Assembly (NCBI GenBank): GCA_031283025.1
Contig: JAITCP010000013.1
Coordinates: 1 to 29,300 of the forward strand
DNA from: Spirochaetaceae bacterium
Lineage (GTDB): Bacteria > Spirochaetota > Spirochaetia > Treponematales > Breznakiellaceae
Length of the DNA stretch: 29,300 nucleotides
Direction of reading: 5' to 3'
The notes below the pieces were generated by a model. It worked only from the letters and a program-made list of their open reading frames with translations. It had not been told where the DNA came from and searched no databases. Shown piece after piece: positions 7,187 to 13,572 of the stretch (position 1 is the first letter of the stretch; each line of letters starts with the position of its first letter). The translations under genes and the position numbers were made by a program.

Positions 7187-7561
7187 TTATTCATCATCCC
7201 CGGTATACCCGTCATTTTCAGTATACTCATCATCCTGATTATTCATAAGGCGCCTGATTATTTCCGATAACTGCTGAATAATAGGATCCGCCTTTGTCCG
7301 ATCCGGCGCTATCCAATACATTTTTAGCGCGTCAAGGGGCCGTCCGCCGGATTTATAAAAATCCCCAACCCTGGACAGTCCGTCTGAATAACCGGTAGTT
7401 AAAAATATCCGGCGTGCGCCTTCAATATCGCCTGAATTGTAGAGGACGTTCCCCCTTCGGTTCAGCGCCGCCTTGGTGCCTCCGTCTATGGAAGGATGGG
7501 TGGTTTTTATAAAACCTTTGGCGGGTTCTCCAAAACGTTCAAAAACCTTTTCCAAATCCAC
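7187..7561 (-). CDS. Conserved-looking small protein upstream of TPR gene, unknown
   Basis: A 124-residue cytoplasmic protein I cannot name. It is predicted mostly helical; residues about 35-85 (ALNRRGNVLYNSGDIEGARRIF...DGLSRVGDFYKSGGRPLDALKMYW) read like two degenerate TPR helical pairs. The C-terminus is acidic and polar (NNQDDEYTENDGYTGDDE). The GTG at 7561 is chosen because AGGG lies 8 bases upstream; a TTG at 7612 would extend it through a palindrome. It is followed after 1 base by the large TPR gene, so the two are very likely co-translated and may act together. Confidence 0.65.
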   Translation of the reverse strand: MDLEKVFERFGEPAKGFIKTTHPSIDGGTKAALNRRGNVLYNSGDIEGARRIFLTTGYSDGLSRVGDFYKSGGRPLDALKMYWIAPDRTKADPIIQQLSEIIRRLMNNQDDEYTENDGYTGDDE

Positions 7562-7593
7562 TGTTTTTTCCCTGATTCGTGATAGACTTGTCC

Positions 7594-7614
7594 GGTTGGG
7601 CCATTGACCCAACC
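7594..7614. repeat. Short palindrome in TPR operon leader
   Basis: GGTTGGG and CCCAACC flank a 7-base loop (CCATTGA) just upstream of the small protein's GTG start on the minus strand. It could be an operator or a leader hairpin. A second perfect palindrome, GCAAAATAC-TGC-GTATTTTGC, lies at 7632-7652. Confidence 0.5.
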
Positions 7615-7664
7615 GTTGTCTCGCAAGTTAAGCAAAATACTGCGTATTTTGCAATTTTAACAAG

Positions 7665-7788
7665 AAGTTGTTCAGAAACTGAAGTTTCCGAACAACTTTA
7701 ATATTCTGCCAGTATAACCCCCAATTTCAAATAAAATCAACGAAATAAAGTGATTTTGTTCCAAAAACCCGGTTAGTTTTGGAACAAC
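7665..7788. repeat. Double-hairpin element, second subfamily
   Basis: The left hairpin (7665-7698) has arms AAGTTGTTC / GAACAACTT around the core AGAAACTGAAGTTTCC. The right hairpin (7756-7787) has arms TTGTTCCAAAA / TTTTGGAACAA with an ACCCGGTTAG loop. The architecture (about 120 bases, a hairpin at each end, CTGAAG core at one end and CCGGTT at the other) mirrors the element at 5866-5984, but the arm sequence and spacer differ. It occupies the gap between rsmD and the TPR pair; no gene is visible there. Confidence 0.6.
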
Positions 7789-7820
7789 CCCAAACAGGTT
7801 CAAATATACTAATAATTCCG

Positions 7821-8390
7821 CTAAAATTCAATTTTTTTATGGAAGAAATCAACGGCGGAATTGCCGTATAGCCTGGTTTCCCGTAATTCCAATGTTTTGC
7901 CGTTCAATTGCTCAGGTTTTGGCCGGTGGATAAGGAGCAGTGAAGTTTCCGACATAAGGGGGGACAATCCTATTGATAACAGCAATGCTTCTTTATATTT
8001 ATAGGAAAAGGGGGGATCGCAGAAGATAAAATCAAAGGCTTGGCCCGAATTCCTGTGGGAATTCCGTATATACATCTCTACCGCCATAAAATGGCAGTTT
8101 ATGCGTACCGGAGAAAGGCCCGCATTGGCAATAAGGTCCTTACGTTTCCCCGGATCAGATTCGACCGCGTCAACACGGGATGCCCCCCTGGATGCGGCTT
8201 CCAGGGCGATTATCCCTGAACCGGAAAAAAGGTCCAGGAAGGAAGCGCCGTTCAGCTCCCCAAGGACGGCGAATACCGATTCCCGCATCCTGTCCATGGC
8301 AGGCCGAATTACACCTGGTGGAACGGGGATCGTCCTTCCCCCCAGACTGCCGCCGGATATTCTAAGCAGGCCGGAATGGCTGCTTCCCAT
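7821..8390 (-). CDS. rsmD: 16S rRNA (guanine966-N2)-methyltransferase RsmD
   Basis: SAM-dependent methyltransferase that modifies G966 of 16S rRNA during 30S assembly. The 189 residues match the family length. Early motif LRISGGSLGGRTIPVPPG and RPAMDRMRESVFAVL are typical of RsmD. SAM-binding motif I is FLDLFSGSG (about 51-59), an acidic motif II residue follows in VDAVESD, and the catalytic motif IV is FIFCDPPF (about 120-127). The ATG begins 1 base after the stop of the upstream unknown gene, so the pair is coupled. The sequence leaves little doubt about the family. Confidence 0.9.
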   Translation of the reverse strand: MGSSHSGLLRISGGSLGGRTIPVPPGVIRPAMDRMRESVFAVLGELNGASFLDLFSGSGIIALEAASRGASRVDAVESDPGKRKDLIANAGLSPVRINCHFMAVEMYIRNSHRNSGQAFDFIFCDPPFSYKYKEALLLSIGLSPLMSETSLLLIHRPKPEQLNGKTLELRETRLYGNSAVDFFHKKIEF

Positions 8391-8391
8391 T

Positions 8392-8832
8392 TTAGCGGCT
8401 TAACAGTTCCTGGAGTTCGTTTTGGCCTACAAGCTGTTCCGTGTCCTGCTGTTTTGACTCCGTTATCAGTTTTTCAATGGCGTGCTGCCTTTTTTGGGAA
8501 TGGCTTGCCCATAACAGCGTCCGTTCCTGCAATTCCGGATACCGGAGGGCGGAAATGTTCCCCTCCCCGCGGCTGAATTCGTGAAGGACATCACGGAACT
8601 GTTGTTCCGTCCCGGCCAGGTTAATGAACAGGTCGCTGCGCCCTATAAGTTTTAAATTTTCCTGTAATCTGGCAAACAGGGTGGTAAGGTTTGAATCAAT
8701 AAAGCCCAGATCCTCCAGTGTTTTGGCCAGAAAAAGTTCCGCGTCGGTATCCAGTATAAGGGTATCATGGACCATTCGGAGCCGTATATTGAGCACAAAT
8801 ATATTGTCTTCCAGATTTATATGATGTTTCAT
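8392..8832 (-). CDS. Unknown helical protein upstream of rsmD
   Basis: A 146-residue protein without a recognised family. It is predicted largely alpha-helical and soluble, with no signal peptide. The first half (HHINLEDNIFVLNIRLRMVHDTLIL, then LFLAKTLEDLGFIDSNLTTLFARLQENL) and a Gln/Glu-rich C-terminus (ESKQQDTEQLVGQNELQELLSR) could form coiled-coil or bundle helices. It is co-directional with rsmD, with a 1-base gap, suggesting a conserved pair. The ATG at 8832 has no Shine-Dalgarno and lies 27 bases from the double-hairpin element at 8859, which therefore sits in its leader. An internal ATG 20 codons later is an alternative start. Confidence 0.65.
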   Translation of the reverse strand: MKHHINLEDNIFVLNIRLRMVHDTLILDTDAELFLAKTLEDLGFIDSNLTTLFARLQENLKLIGRSDLFINLAGTEQQFRDVLHEFSRGEGNISALRYPELQERTLLWASHSQKRQHAIEKLITESKQQDTEQLVGQNELQELLSR

Positions 8833-8858
8833 GTGTTAATTTTCGGCATTTACGGACA

Positions 8859-8977
8859 GGGAATCTCTAAAAACTTCAGTTTTTAGAGATTTACCGCTGA
8901 AAAAAGCATATTTCGCAGCCCAAAGGGTGAGAAACTGCAAAGGAACATCCAAAAACAACTGTTTTTTAGATGTTCCC
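8859..8977. repeat. 119-bp double-hairpin element (copy C, inverted)
   Basis: The reverse complement of copy B at 5866-5984, with the same 119-base length and GGGAA...TTCCC ends. The hairpin at 8862-8891 is AATCTCTAAAAACT / AGTTTTTAGAGATT; the other (8942-8976) has arms GGAACATC / GATGTTCC with mutated inner bases. The spacer with CGCAGCCCAAAGGGTGAGAAA is conserved. It lies between divergent genes, directly upstream of the rpsF promoter. Confidence 0.85.
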
Positions 8978-8986
8978 GATAATCTA

Positions 8987-9015
8987 TTGACATAGTTTCT
9001 TTTTAGGGGCATTAT
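8987..9015 (+). promoter_or_regulatory. Predicted sigma-70 promoter of the rpsF operon
   Basis: A perfect -35 TTGACA at 8987-8992, a 17-base spacer and CATTAT at 9010-9015. It begins 10 bases after the double-hairpin element ends and predicts a transcript start near 9022, giving a leader of about 53 bases before rpsF. Confidence 0.6.
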
Positions 9016-9025
9016 TGCCATACCT

Positions 9026-9057
9026 CTTTATCTGTCCGTAGGGATGGATCAATAAAG
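9026..9057 (+). promoter_or_regulatory. Leader hairpin of rpsF operon, possible S6:S18 autoregulatory site
   Basis: CTTTAT (9026-9031) pairs with ATAAAG (9052-9057), enclosing GTCCGTAGGGATGG; a second GTCCGTA follows next to the Shine-Dalgarno AAGGAGG. Many bacteria control rpsF-rpsR operons through a leader hairpin with an exposed CCG bound by the S6:S18 complex. The CCG and the position fit, but the bulge geometry was not confirmed. Confidence 0.35.
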
Positions 9058-9074
9058 TCCGTAAGGAGGACCTA

Positions 9075-9356
9075 ATGCGTCAATATGAACTAACGGTGAT
9101 TTTTCCGTTGGAAGAGGACCTGTATCAGAAAGGGCGGGAAACAGTTTTGGCCGATCTTGGCGCCCAGGGGGTGGAGATCGTCAAAACCGATGAAACAGGC
9201 GACCGCGACCTGGCCTATGAGATCAATAAACGTAAGCGGGCCCGGTATGTTCTTTTTACCCTCAAGGCCGATCCGGCCAAGATAAGCGCTTTGGACAAGG
9301 TTTTTAAGTTAAATGCCAATCTGCTGCGTTATCTCTTTGTAAGGATTGAGGAATAG
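9075..9356 (+). CDS. rpsF: 30S ribosomal protein S6 (bS6)
   Basis: Platform protein of the 30S subunit that binds next to S18. The 93 residues show the bS6 pattern: MRQYELTVIF start, YEINKRKRARYVLFTLKAD in the middle and NLLRYLFVRIEE at the C-terminus. A strong Shine-Dalgarno (AAGGAGG) precedes the ATG by 7 bases. It opens the operon rpsF-ssb-rpsR-membrane protein-rplI-dnaB, whose order is widespread in bacteria; ssb follows with almost no gap. Its leader contains a candidate S6:S18 feedback hairpin. Confidence 0.95.
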   Translation: MRQYELTVIFPLEEDLYQKGRETVLADLGAQGVEIVKTDETGDRDLAYEINKRKRARYVLFTLKADPAKISALDKVFKLNANLLRYLFVRIEE

Positions 9357-9357
9357 T

Positions 9358-9819
9358 ATGGTAGACCTAAACCATGTGATGTTAATCGGCAGATTAACAA
9401 GGGACGCGGAATTAAAGTATACCGCGGCAGGCCAGGCGGTGTGTAAATTTTCCATTGCCGTTAACCGCCGTAAAAAATCGGGGGATCAGTGGGTAGACGA
9501 GCCGAATTTCTTCGACATAGTCTTGTGGGGCAGGCAGGGAGAAACCCTTAATCAGTACCTGGTCAAGGGCAAACTTGTCGGCGTGGACGGGGAACTCCGT
9601 CAGGATCGCTGGGAACAGGACGGCCAGAACCGTTCCAGGGTAGAGATAGTAGCCGCCAACCTTCAACTGCTGGGCGGCGGCCCCAACGGTTCCGGCGGAT
9701 TTTCCGCTTCCGGAAACGGCTATGCCGTCGGACCTTCCGGCAGCCGGCAGGAAACTCCCCCGCCAAGCGGCGGCTCAGGCGCCGGAGATGACGGTTTTGC
9801 CGATGATATTCCATTTTAA
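9358..9819 (+). CDS. ssb: Single-stranded DNA-binding protein
   Basis: Binds and protects single-stranded DNA and recruits repair and replication proteins. The 153 residues contain an OB fold (about 1-107: NHVMLIGRLTRDAELKYT, FSIAVNR, FFDIVLWGRQGETLNQYLVKG, VEIVAANLQLLG), a Gly/Ser/Pro-rich flexible linker and the acidic tip DDIPF that docks partner proteins. The ATG at 9358 follows GAGG at the correct spacing and is preferred over a TTG 12 bases upstream that overlaps rpsF. It sits between rpsF and rpsR, the usual place for the housekeeping ssb. Confidence 0.95.
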   Translation: MVDLNHVMLIGRLTRDAELKYTAAGQAVCKFSIAVNRRKKSGDQWVDEPNFFDIVLWGRQGETLNQYLVKGKLVGVDGELRQDRWEQDGQNRSRVEIVAANLQLLGGGPNGSGGFSASGNGYAVGPSGSRQETPPPSGGSGAGDDGFADDIPF

Positions 9820-9833
9820 TTTGGAGGAAGCAG

Positions 9834-10154
9834 ATGACCAACGATAAATATAGAGAGGATCGAGGGCCCCGGCAGGATAGGGGCATGGATGTTCAGGCAG
9901 ACGGACGGGAAGTGGATGACAAGACAGGCCGGATTAAGGGAAAAGTATTCTTTAAGAAGAAAATCTGCCGTTTTTGCATCCAAAAGCTCAAGATCGATTA
10001 TAAAGACGCGGATATGCTCCGTAAATTCATCACCGAGCGGGGTAAAATTCTTCCCCGGCGCATTACAGGAACCTGCGCGAAGCACCAGCGTTTCCTGGCC
10101 CAGGCTATAAAACGGGCACGGATCATCGCTTTGCTTCCCTTTGTGGCGGAGTAG
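9834..10154 (+). CDS. rpsR: 30S ribosomal protein S18 (bS18), N-terminally extended
   Basis: Partner of S6 on the 30S platform. The core from about residue 40 (FFKKKICRFC...IDYKDADMLRKFITERGKILPRRITGTCAKHQR...AIKRARIIALLPF) is classic bS18. It retains CRFC plus TCAKH, a C-x2-C / C-x2-H set of the zinc-binding (C+) form. About 36 charged, low-complexity residues precede the core, longer than the usual S18 (about 75-90 residues total). GGAGGAAG lies ahead of the ATG. The stop overlaps the following GTG start by one base. Confidence 0.95.
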   Translation: MTNDKYREDRGPRQDRGMDVQADGREVDDKTGRIKGKVFFKKKICRFCIQKLKIDYKDADMLRKFITERGKILPRRITGTCAKHQRFLAQAIKRARIIALLPFVAE

Positions 10155-11143
10155 TGGCAGGCGGCTTTCTCAGGCGCAGTTCGCTCATTTTCCCGGTGGT
10201 CCTGGCTGCTACGGCAAGTGTTTTCTGTGTCCGTTCCGGTTTTTTTAGCTTCTTTTTTCTGCTGCCTTTAGGACTGATTGCTTTTTGGGGTGAAGCTAAA
10301 ACCGCCTGGGGCGCGGGAATTCTGGCGGCAGCCATAAATATCATCGTATCCTTGTGGTTCTATATGTATGGGAATGAGGATCCGGTTTTTGTGCGCTGGA
10401 ATGCCCTGTATTTTTGCGTCGCTGTTCTGGTTTTTACCTGGATAAACGCCCCCCTGGGCAGTTTTTGGGCGGGCCTGGATAGTACTTACCGTCTTGCTGC
10501 CGGTGCGGTGTGCTGCCTCCTCTTTCTGGCCCCCTTGTTTCTTTATATAATTGACAATCCCCAACTGCGCGTTTTTATTGCATCGCAGATTGAAGCCTTG
10601 GGAAACCTTCCGGTTTCTGAGGCTTCCGGGGTTCATACGGCAGATGACGTTCTTTTAACCGTTGTGTATCTGGGGTTGAGAGGGGGCCTTCTTATATCCG
10701 GCATGGTTTTCTTATGGGTAAACCGGCAATTATCGGCGTTGCTTTTCCGTCTGGTACGCCGCATTAAAGGAAGGGCGGAGCCGGTTTCTGCGGGGAATTT
10801 TCTTTCTTTCCGGGTAAAACCCTTATTTATCTGGCTCCTTTCCTTTGCCCTGGGGGCCATTCTTTTGGGAAAAAGCGTTGAAACGGAGCTTGTGGAAATA
10901 GCCGGCTGGAATGTTTTGGTTCTGTGCGCTATACTGTTTCTTGTTCAGGGCGGGGCTGTGATGCTGTACTTTTTTGCCAGACTGCCGCCCCTTTTGCGAA
11001 TCCTCGGTAATCTGGGAATTATTTTTTTGCTGTTTAGGCCGGGAATAAACACGGCTATACTTGTTTTGCTGGTTTTCCTGGGGATCGCGGAAAACTGGGT
11101 ATCCTTTAGGATGCCTAAAGAAGAACACCGCAGTTTGCGGTAA
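10154..11143 (+). CDS. DUF2232/YybS-like multi-pass membrane protein
   Basis: An integral membrane protein of 329 residues with about eight predicted helices grouped at residues 10-60, 70-125, 165-190, 225-245 and 255-320. Membrane proteins of the YybS/DUF2232 type are found in many bacteria next to rpsR, rplI and dnaB, and position plus topology suggest this assignment; sequence similarity alone was not tested. The GTG start overlaps the rpsR stop by one base, showing tight coupling. A small hydrophilic loop (RRIKGRAEPVSAGNFLSFR, about 205-223) divides the two halves. The biochemical role of the family is unknown. Confidence 0.7.
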   Translation: MAGGFLRRSSLIFPVVLAATASVFCVRSGFFSFFFLLPLGLIAFWGEAKTAWGAGILAAAINIIVSLWFYMYGNEDPVFVRWNALYFCVAVLVFTWINAPLGSFWAGLDSTYRLAAGAVCCLLFLAPLFLYIIDNPQLRVFIASQIEALGNLPVSEASGVHTADDVLLTVVYLGLRGGLLISGMVFLWVNRQLSALLFRLVRRIKGRAEPVSAGNFLSFRVKPLFIWLLSFALGAILLGKSVETELVEIAGWNVLVLCAILFLVQGGAVMLYFFARLPPLLRILGNLGIIFLLFRPGINTAILVLLVFLGIAENWVSFRMPKEEHRSLR

Positions 11144-11147
11144 ATGG

Positions 11148-11168
11148 CCGCCCCTACTCCGGGGGCGG
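11148..11168 (+). promoter_or_regulatory. GC-rich hairpin ahead of rplI
   Basis: CCGCCCC (11148-11154) pairs with GGGGCGG (11162-11168) around a 7-base loop, directly after the membrane-protein stop codon and 54 bases before rplI. It lacks a U-tract, so it is more likely an attenuating or processing structure than a terminator. Confidence 0.45.
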
Positions 11169-11221
11169 GGGGACGGGTAACTCATCCCCTTTGCCGGTAA
11201 TACTATAGATGGAGCTTGGAT

Positions 11222-11857
11222 ATGAAGGTAATTTTAGACAAAGACATGGCGCCCTTGGGCGAGGTGGGGGATGTAAAGGATGTAGCCAGGGGATATGCCC
11301 GCAATTTCCTGTTCCCGCGGGGTATAGCCCTTCCGTATAACGAAAGGACGATCAAGCTGTTTGAAGCGCGGAAGGAAGAGATAGAAGCGCATAAAGCCCA
11401 AAAACGGCAGGATGCGTCCGGACTCAAGGAAAAACTGGAAGCCCTGAGTCTTGCGTTAATCATGCCCGCCGGGGCCAACGGCAAATTGTACGGGGCTGTA
11501 ACCGCCCAAACAGTGGCGGACGAACTGGTAAAACAAGGCTTCCAAATTGAACGGAAAAGAATAGAAATTCCCGGCAATACGATCAAGAGTGTAGGCAAAT
11601 ACCGGATAGCGATAAAACTCTATGAAAGCGCCGCCGCCGAATGTTCCCTTACCATAGATGGCCAGCCGGTAAAAACAGAGACCAAAACGCCTGCGCCGCA
11701 GCGGGGAAAGCGCCGGGACAGCCGCGCAGGGGCGAACAATGCGCCGCGTGAGGGCGCTGCTACCGCCGTGCCGGAAGCGCAGGCAGTTCCCGCAGAAGCG
11801 GCGGCTCCCGCTTCAACGGCGGATAATTCAACAGATTCAGCCCAGACTGCCTCTTAA
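11222..11857 (+). CDS. rplI: 50S ribosomal protein L9 (bL9) with long C-terminal tail
   Basis: bL9 binds 23S rRNA at the base of the L1 stalk and affects frame maintenance. The first 150 or so residues show the normal two domains: KVILDKDMAPLGEVGDVKDVARGYARNFL with the bL9 signature, a long connecting helix, and the C-terminal RNA-binding domain. The family is usually about 150 residues; this one has 211, the extra being an Ala/Pro-rich, disordered tail (QRGKRRDSRAG...TADNSTDSAQTAS). The tail encodes a 16-base word also found in the EamA transporter repeat. GGAG lies 7 bases before the ATG at 11222. dnaB starts 3 bases after the stop. Confidence 0.93.
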   Translation: MKVILDKDMAPLGEVGDVKDVARGYARNFLFPRGIALPYNERTIKLFEARKEEIEAHKAQKRQDASGLKEKLEALSLALIMPAGANGKLYGAVTAQTVADELVKQGFQIERKRIEIPGNTIKSVGKYRIAIKLYESAAAECSLTIDGQPVKTETKTPAPQRGKRRDSRAGANNAPREGAATAVPEAQAVPAEAAAPASTADNSTDSAQTAS

Positions 11858-11860
11858 GTA

Positions 11861-13198
11861 ATGGCCGCCCCGCTTAAGGATAAGGTTCCGCCCCATAACG
11901 ATGAGGCGGAACAGGCCGCTCTTGGGGCCGTGCTGCTTGATAATGACACTATAGACACCGCCTTGGAATACGTCAAACCGGACGATTTTTATTCCAATGC
12001 CAACCGCCGTGTATTCCAGGCTATTCTTAACCTCTATAACCAGGGCCAGCAAAAGGCGGACATAATCACCGTAGTAGCGGAACTGCGGCAAATGGGGGAA
12101 CTTGACGGGGCAGGGGGGCCGGCCTATGTAGCATCCCTGACCAATGTGGTACCCTCCAGCGCCAATATTGCCCACTATGCAAAGCTCGTCCAGGATTGTT
12201 CCCTAAGACGGGCGCTGCTCCGCCTTTCCGCGGAAATGAATACCCGTTCCTTTGACGAATCGACAGAAGCCCGGATGATCCTGGAAGAAACCCAGCAGTG
12301 GATATTTGAATTGGGGGAAAACCGGCAGGCTTTTTCGTTCAGGAGTACGCGGGAACTCATGTCCGAAACAATCGAGATGATAGAAAAACTCTATCGATCC
12401 AAAGAAGCCTATACGGGAATCCCTTCCGGGTTTGATGATCTTGATACGATGACTTCCGGGTTCCAGAATTCGGAACTTGTTATTATAGGCGCCCGGCCTT
12501 CCATGGGAAAAACCGCCCTGGCCCTGACTATGGCATCCCACATCTCCATGGAAAAGAAGATTCCCGCGGCGTTTTTTTCCCTGGAAATGTCCGACATGGC
12601 CCTGTGCCTGCGGTTAATTTCTTCAGAAGCGCGGATTGAGTCCAGAAAGATACGCAGCGGCCTCCTTACCCCCGCCGATTTTAGCAAACTTATGGATGCG
12701 GCGGGAAAAATCTATGAAGCCCCCCTTTATATCGTGGACACTCCGGGGATGAAACTCCTTGACCTCCGTTCCCAGGCCCGGCGGCTCAGGGCACAGTATG
12801 GGGTTAAGATCATCTTTATTGATTATCTTACCCTTATTACTTCAGATAACAGGGACATTCCCCGGCATGAACAAATTGCGGAAATTTCCCGCTCCCTTAA
12901 AAGCCTGGCGCGGGAACTGGATATGCCCGTGGTGGCCCTTTCCCAGCTCCGCCGCGATGCGGAGGGCAAGCAGCCCAATTTGGCGGATATCCGGGAATCC
13001 GGCTCTATTGAACAGGATGCGGATTTGGTGATGTTTCTCCACCGGGAGCGGGAAAGTGAAGCAAAAGCCGGTAAGGAAACGGACGGCAAAACGGAGCTGA
13101 TAATCGCCAAACAACGGAACGGCCCGGTTGGCAAGGCGGATATTGTTTTTATTCCGCAATATGCCAGATTTGAGACCTTGGCTAAAGGGTATAAATAG
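11861..13198 (+). CDS. dnaB: Replicative DNA helicase DnaB
   Basis: Hexameric helicase that unwinds DNA at the replication fork and contacts primase. The 445 residues show the N-terminal collar domain (about 10-115, starting PPHNDEAEQAALGAVLLD), a linker helix, and a RecA-like ATPase domain from about 180: GIPSGFDDLDTMTSG, Walker A GARPSMGKT (210-218), Walker B IIFIDYL (Asp321), and SQLRRDAEGKQPNLADIRESGSIEQDAD. No intein interrupts the P-loop, a frequent insertion site. It starts 3 bases after rplI without a Shine-Dalgarno, so it is translationally coupled. It ends the ribosomal-replication operon. Confidence 0.95.
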   Translation: MAAPLKDKVPPHNDEAEQAALGAVLLDNDTIDTALEYVKPDDFYSNANRRVFQAILNLYNQGQQKADIITVVAELRQMGELDGAGGPAYVASLTNVVPSSANIAHYAKLVQDCSLRRALLRLSAEMNTRSFDESTEARMILEETQQWIFELGENRQAFSFRSTRELMSETIEMIEKLYRSKEAYTGIPSGFDDLDTMTSGFQNSELVIIGARPSMGKTALALTMASHISMEKKIPAAFFSLEMSDMALCLRLISSEARIESRKIRSGLLTPADFSKLMDAAGKIYEAPLYIVDTPGMKLLDLRSQARRLRAQYGVKIIFIDYLTLITSDNRDIPRHEQIAEISRSLKSLARELDMPVVALSQLRRDAEGKQPNLADIRESGSIEQDADLVMFLHRERESEAKAGKETDGKTELIIAKQRNGPVGKADIVFIPQYARFETLAKGYK

Positions 13199-13207
13199 TG
13201 TTATAAT
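13178..13207 (+). promoter_or_regulatory. Predicted promoter for ComFB-like gene
   Basis: TTGGCT (13178-13183) and a consensus TATAAT (13202-13207) with an 18-base spacer, overlapping the last dnaB codons. It predicts a start near 13214 and a 26-base leader containing GGGAGGAA. Confidence 0.5.
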
Positions 13208-13239
13208 AAATAACTAATATATTTTAAGAGGGAGGAATT

Positions 13240-13539
13240 ATGGCTTTTGCTGATAAGTATGATTTTGAATTGTTAAAGAACGAATCGGAGAAACTGGTAC
13301 TGGAGGAACTTGGCCGTCAGCTTGATGATCCCAAAGCGGAAGATGTTTGCCGGTGCAATACCTGTATTGTGGACATGGCAGCCATGGCGCTGAATATGGT
13401 AAAACCCCTTTATCGGGTGTCCCTTCTGGGTACCCAATATGCGGCTCAGGCAATGAGTGATAAAGCCTATGCCACAGGAGTGAAGAAGGGTGTAGCCAAC
13501 GCCATAGAGAAAGTACGGAAAAATCCGGCCCACGATTAG
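13240..13539 (+). CDS. ComFB family protein (late competence development type)
   Basis: A small cytoplasmic protein of 99 residues. The N-terminal helix ELLKNESEKLVLEELGRQL and the cysteine region VCRCNTCIVDMAAMALNMVKPLY (Cys37, Cys39, Cys42) match the ComFB family, named for a Bacillus late-competence gene; some members have been reported to bind cyclic dinucleotides. The cysteines may bind a metal, but this is not proven here. It has its own promoter with a consensus -10 and the strongest Shine-Dalgarno nearby (GGGAGGAA, 6 bases from ATG). No competence gene lies nearby; in a motile spirochaete a second-messenger role is more likely than DNA uptake. Confidence 0.75.
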   Translation: MAFADKYDFELLKNESEKLVLEELGRQLDDPKAEDVCRCNTCIVDMAAMALNMVKPLYRVSLLGTQYAAQAMSDKAYATGVKKGVANAIEKVRKNPAHD

Positions 13540-13572
13540 AGAAGCGCCGGTTAAAACGTATTATTTTTTTCA

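Noticed and set aside
8836..9021. Minus-strand frame of about 61 codons within the 119-bp element and rpsF promoter
   Set aside because: Translates repeat and promoter DNA; no family, no start signal.
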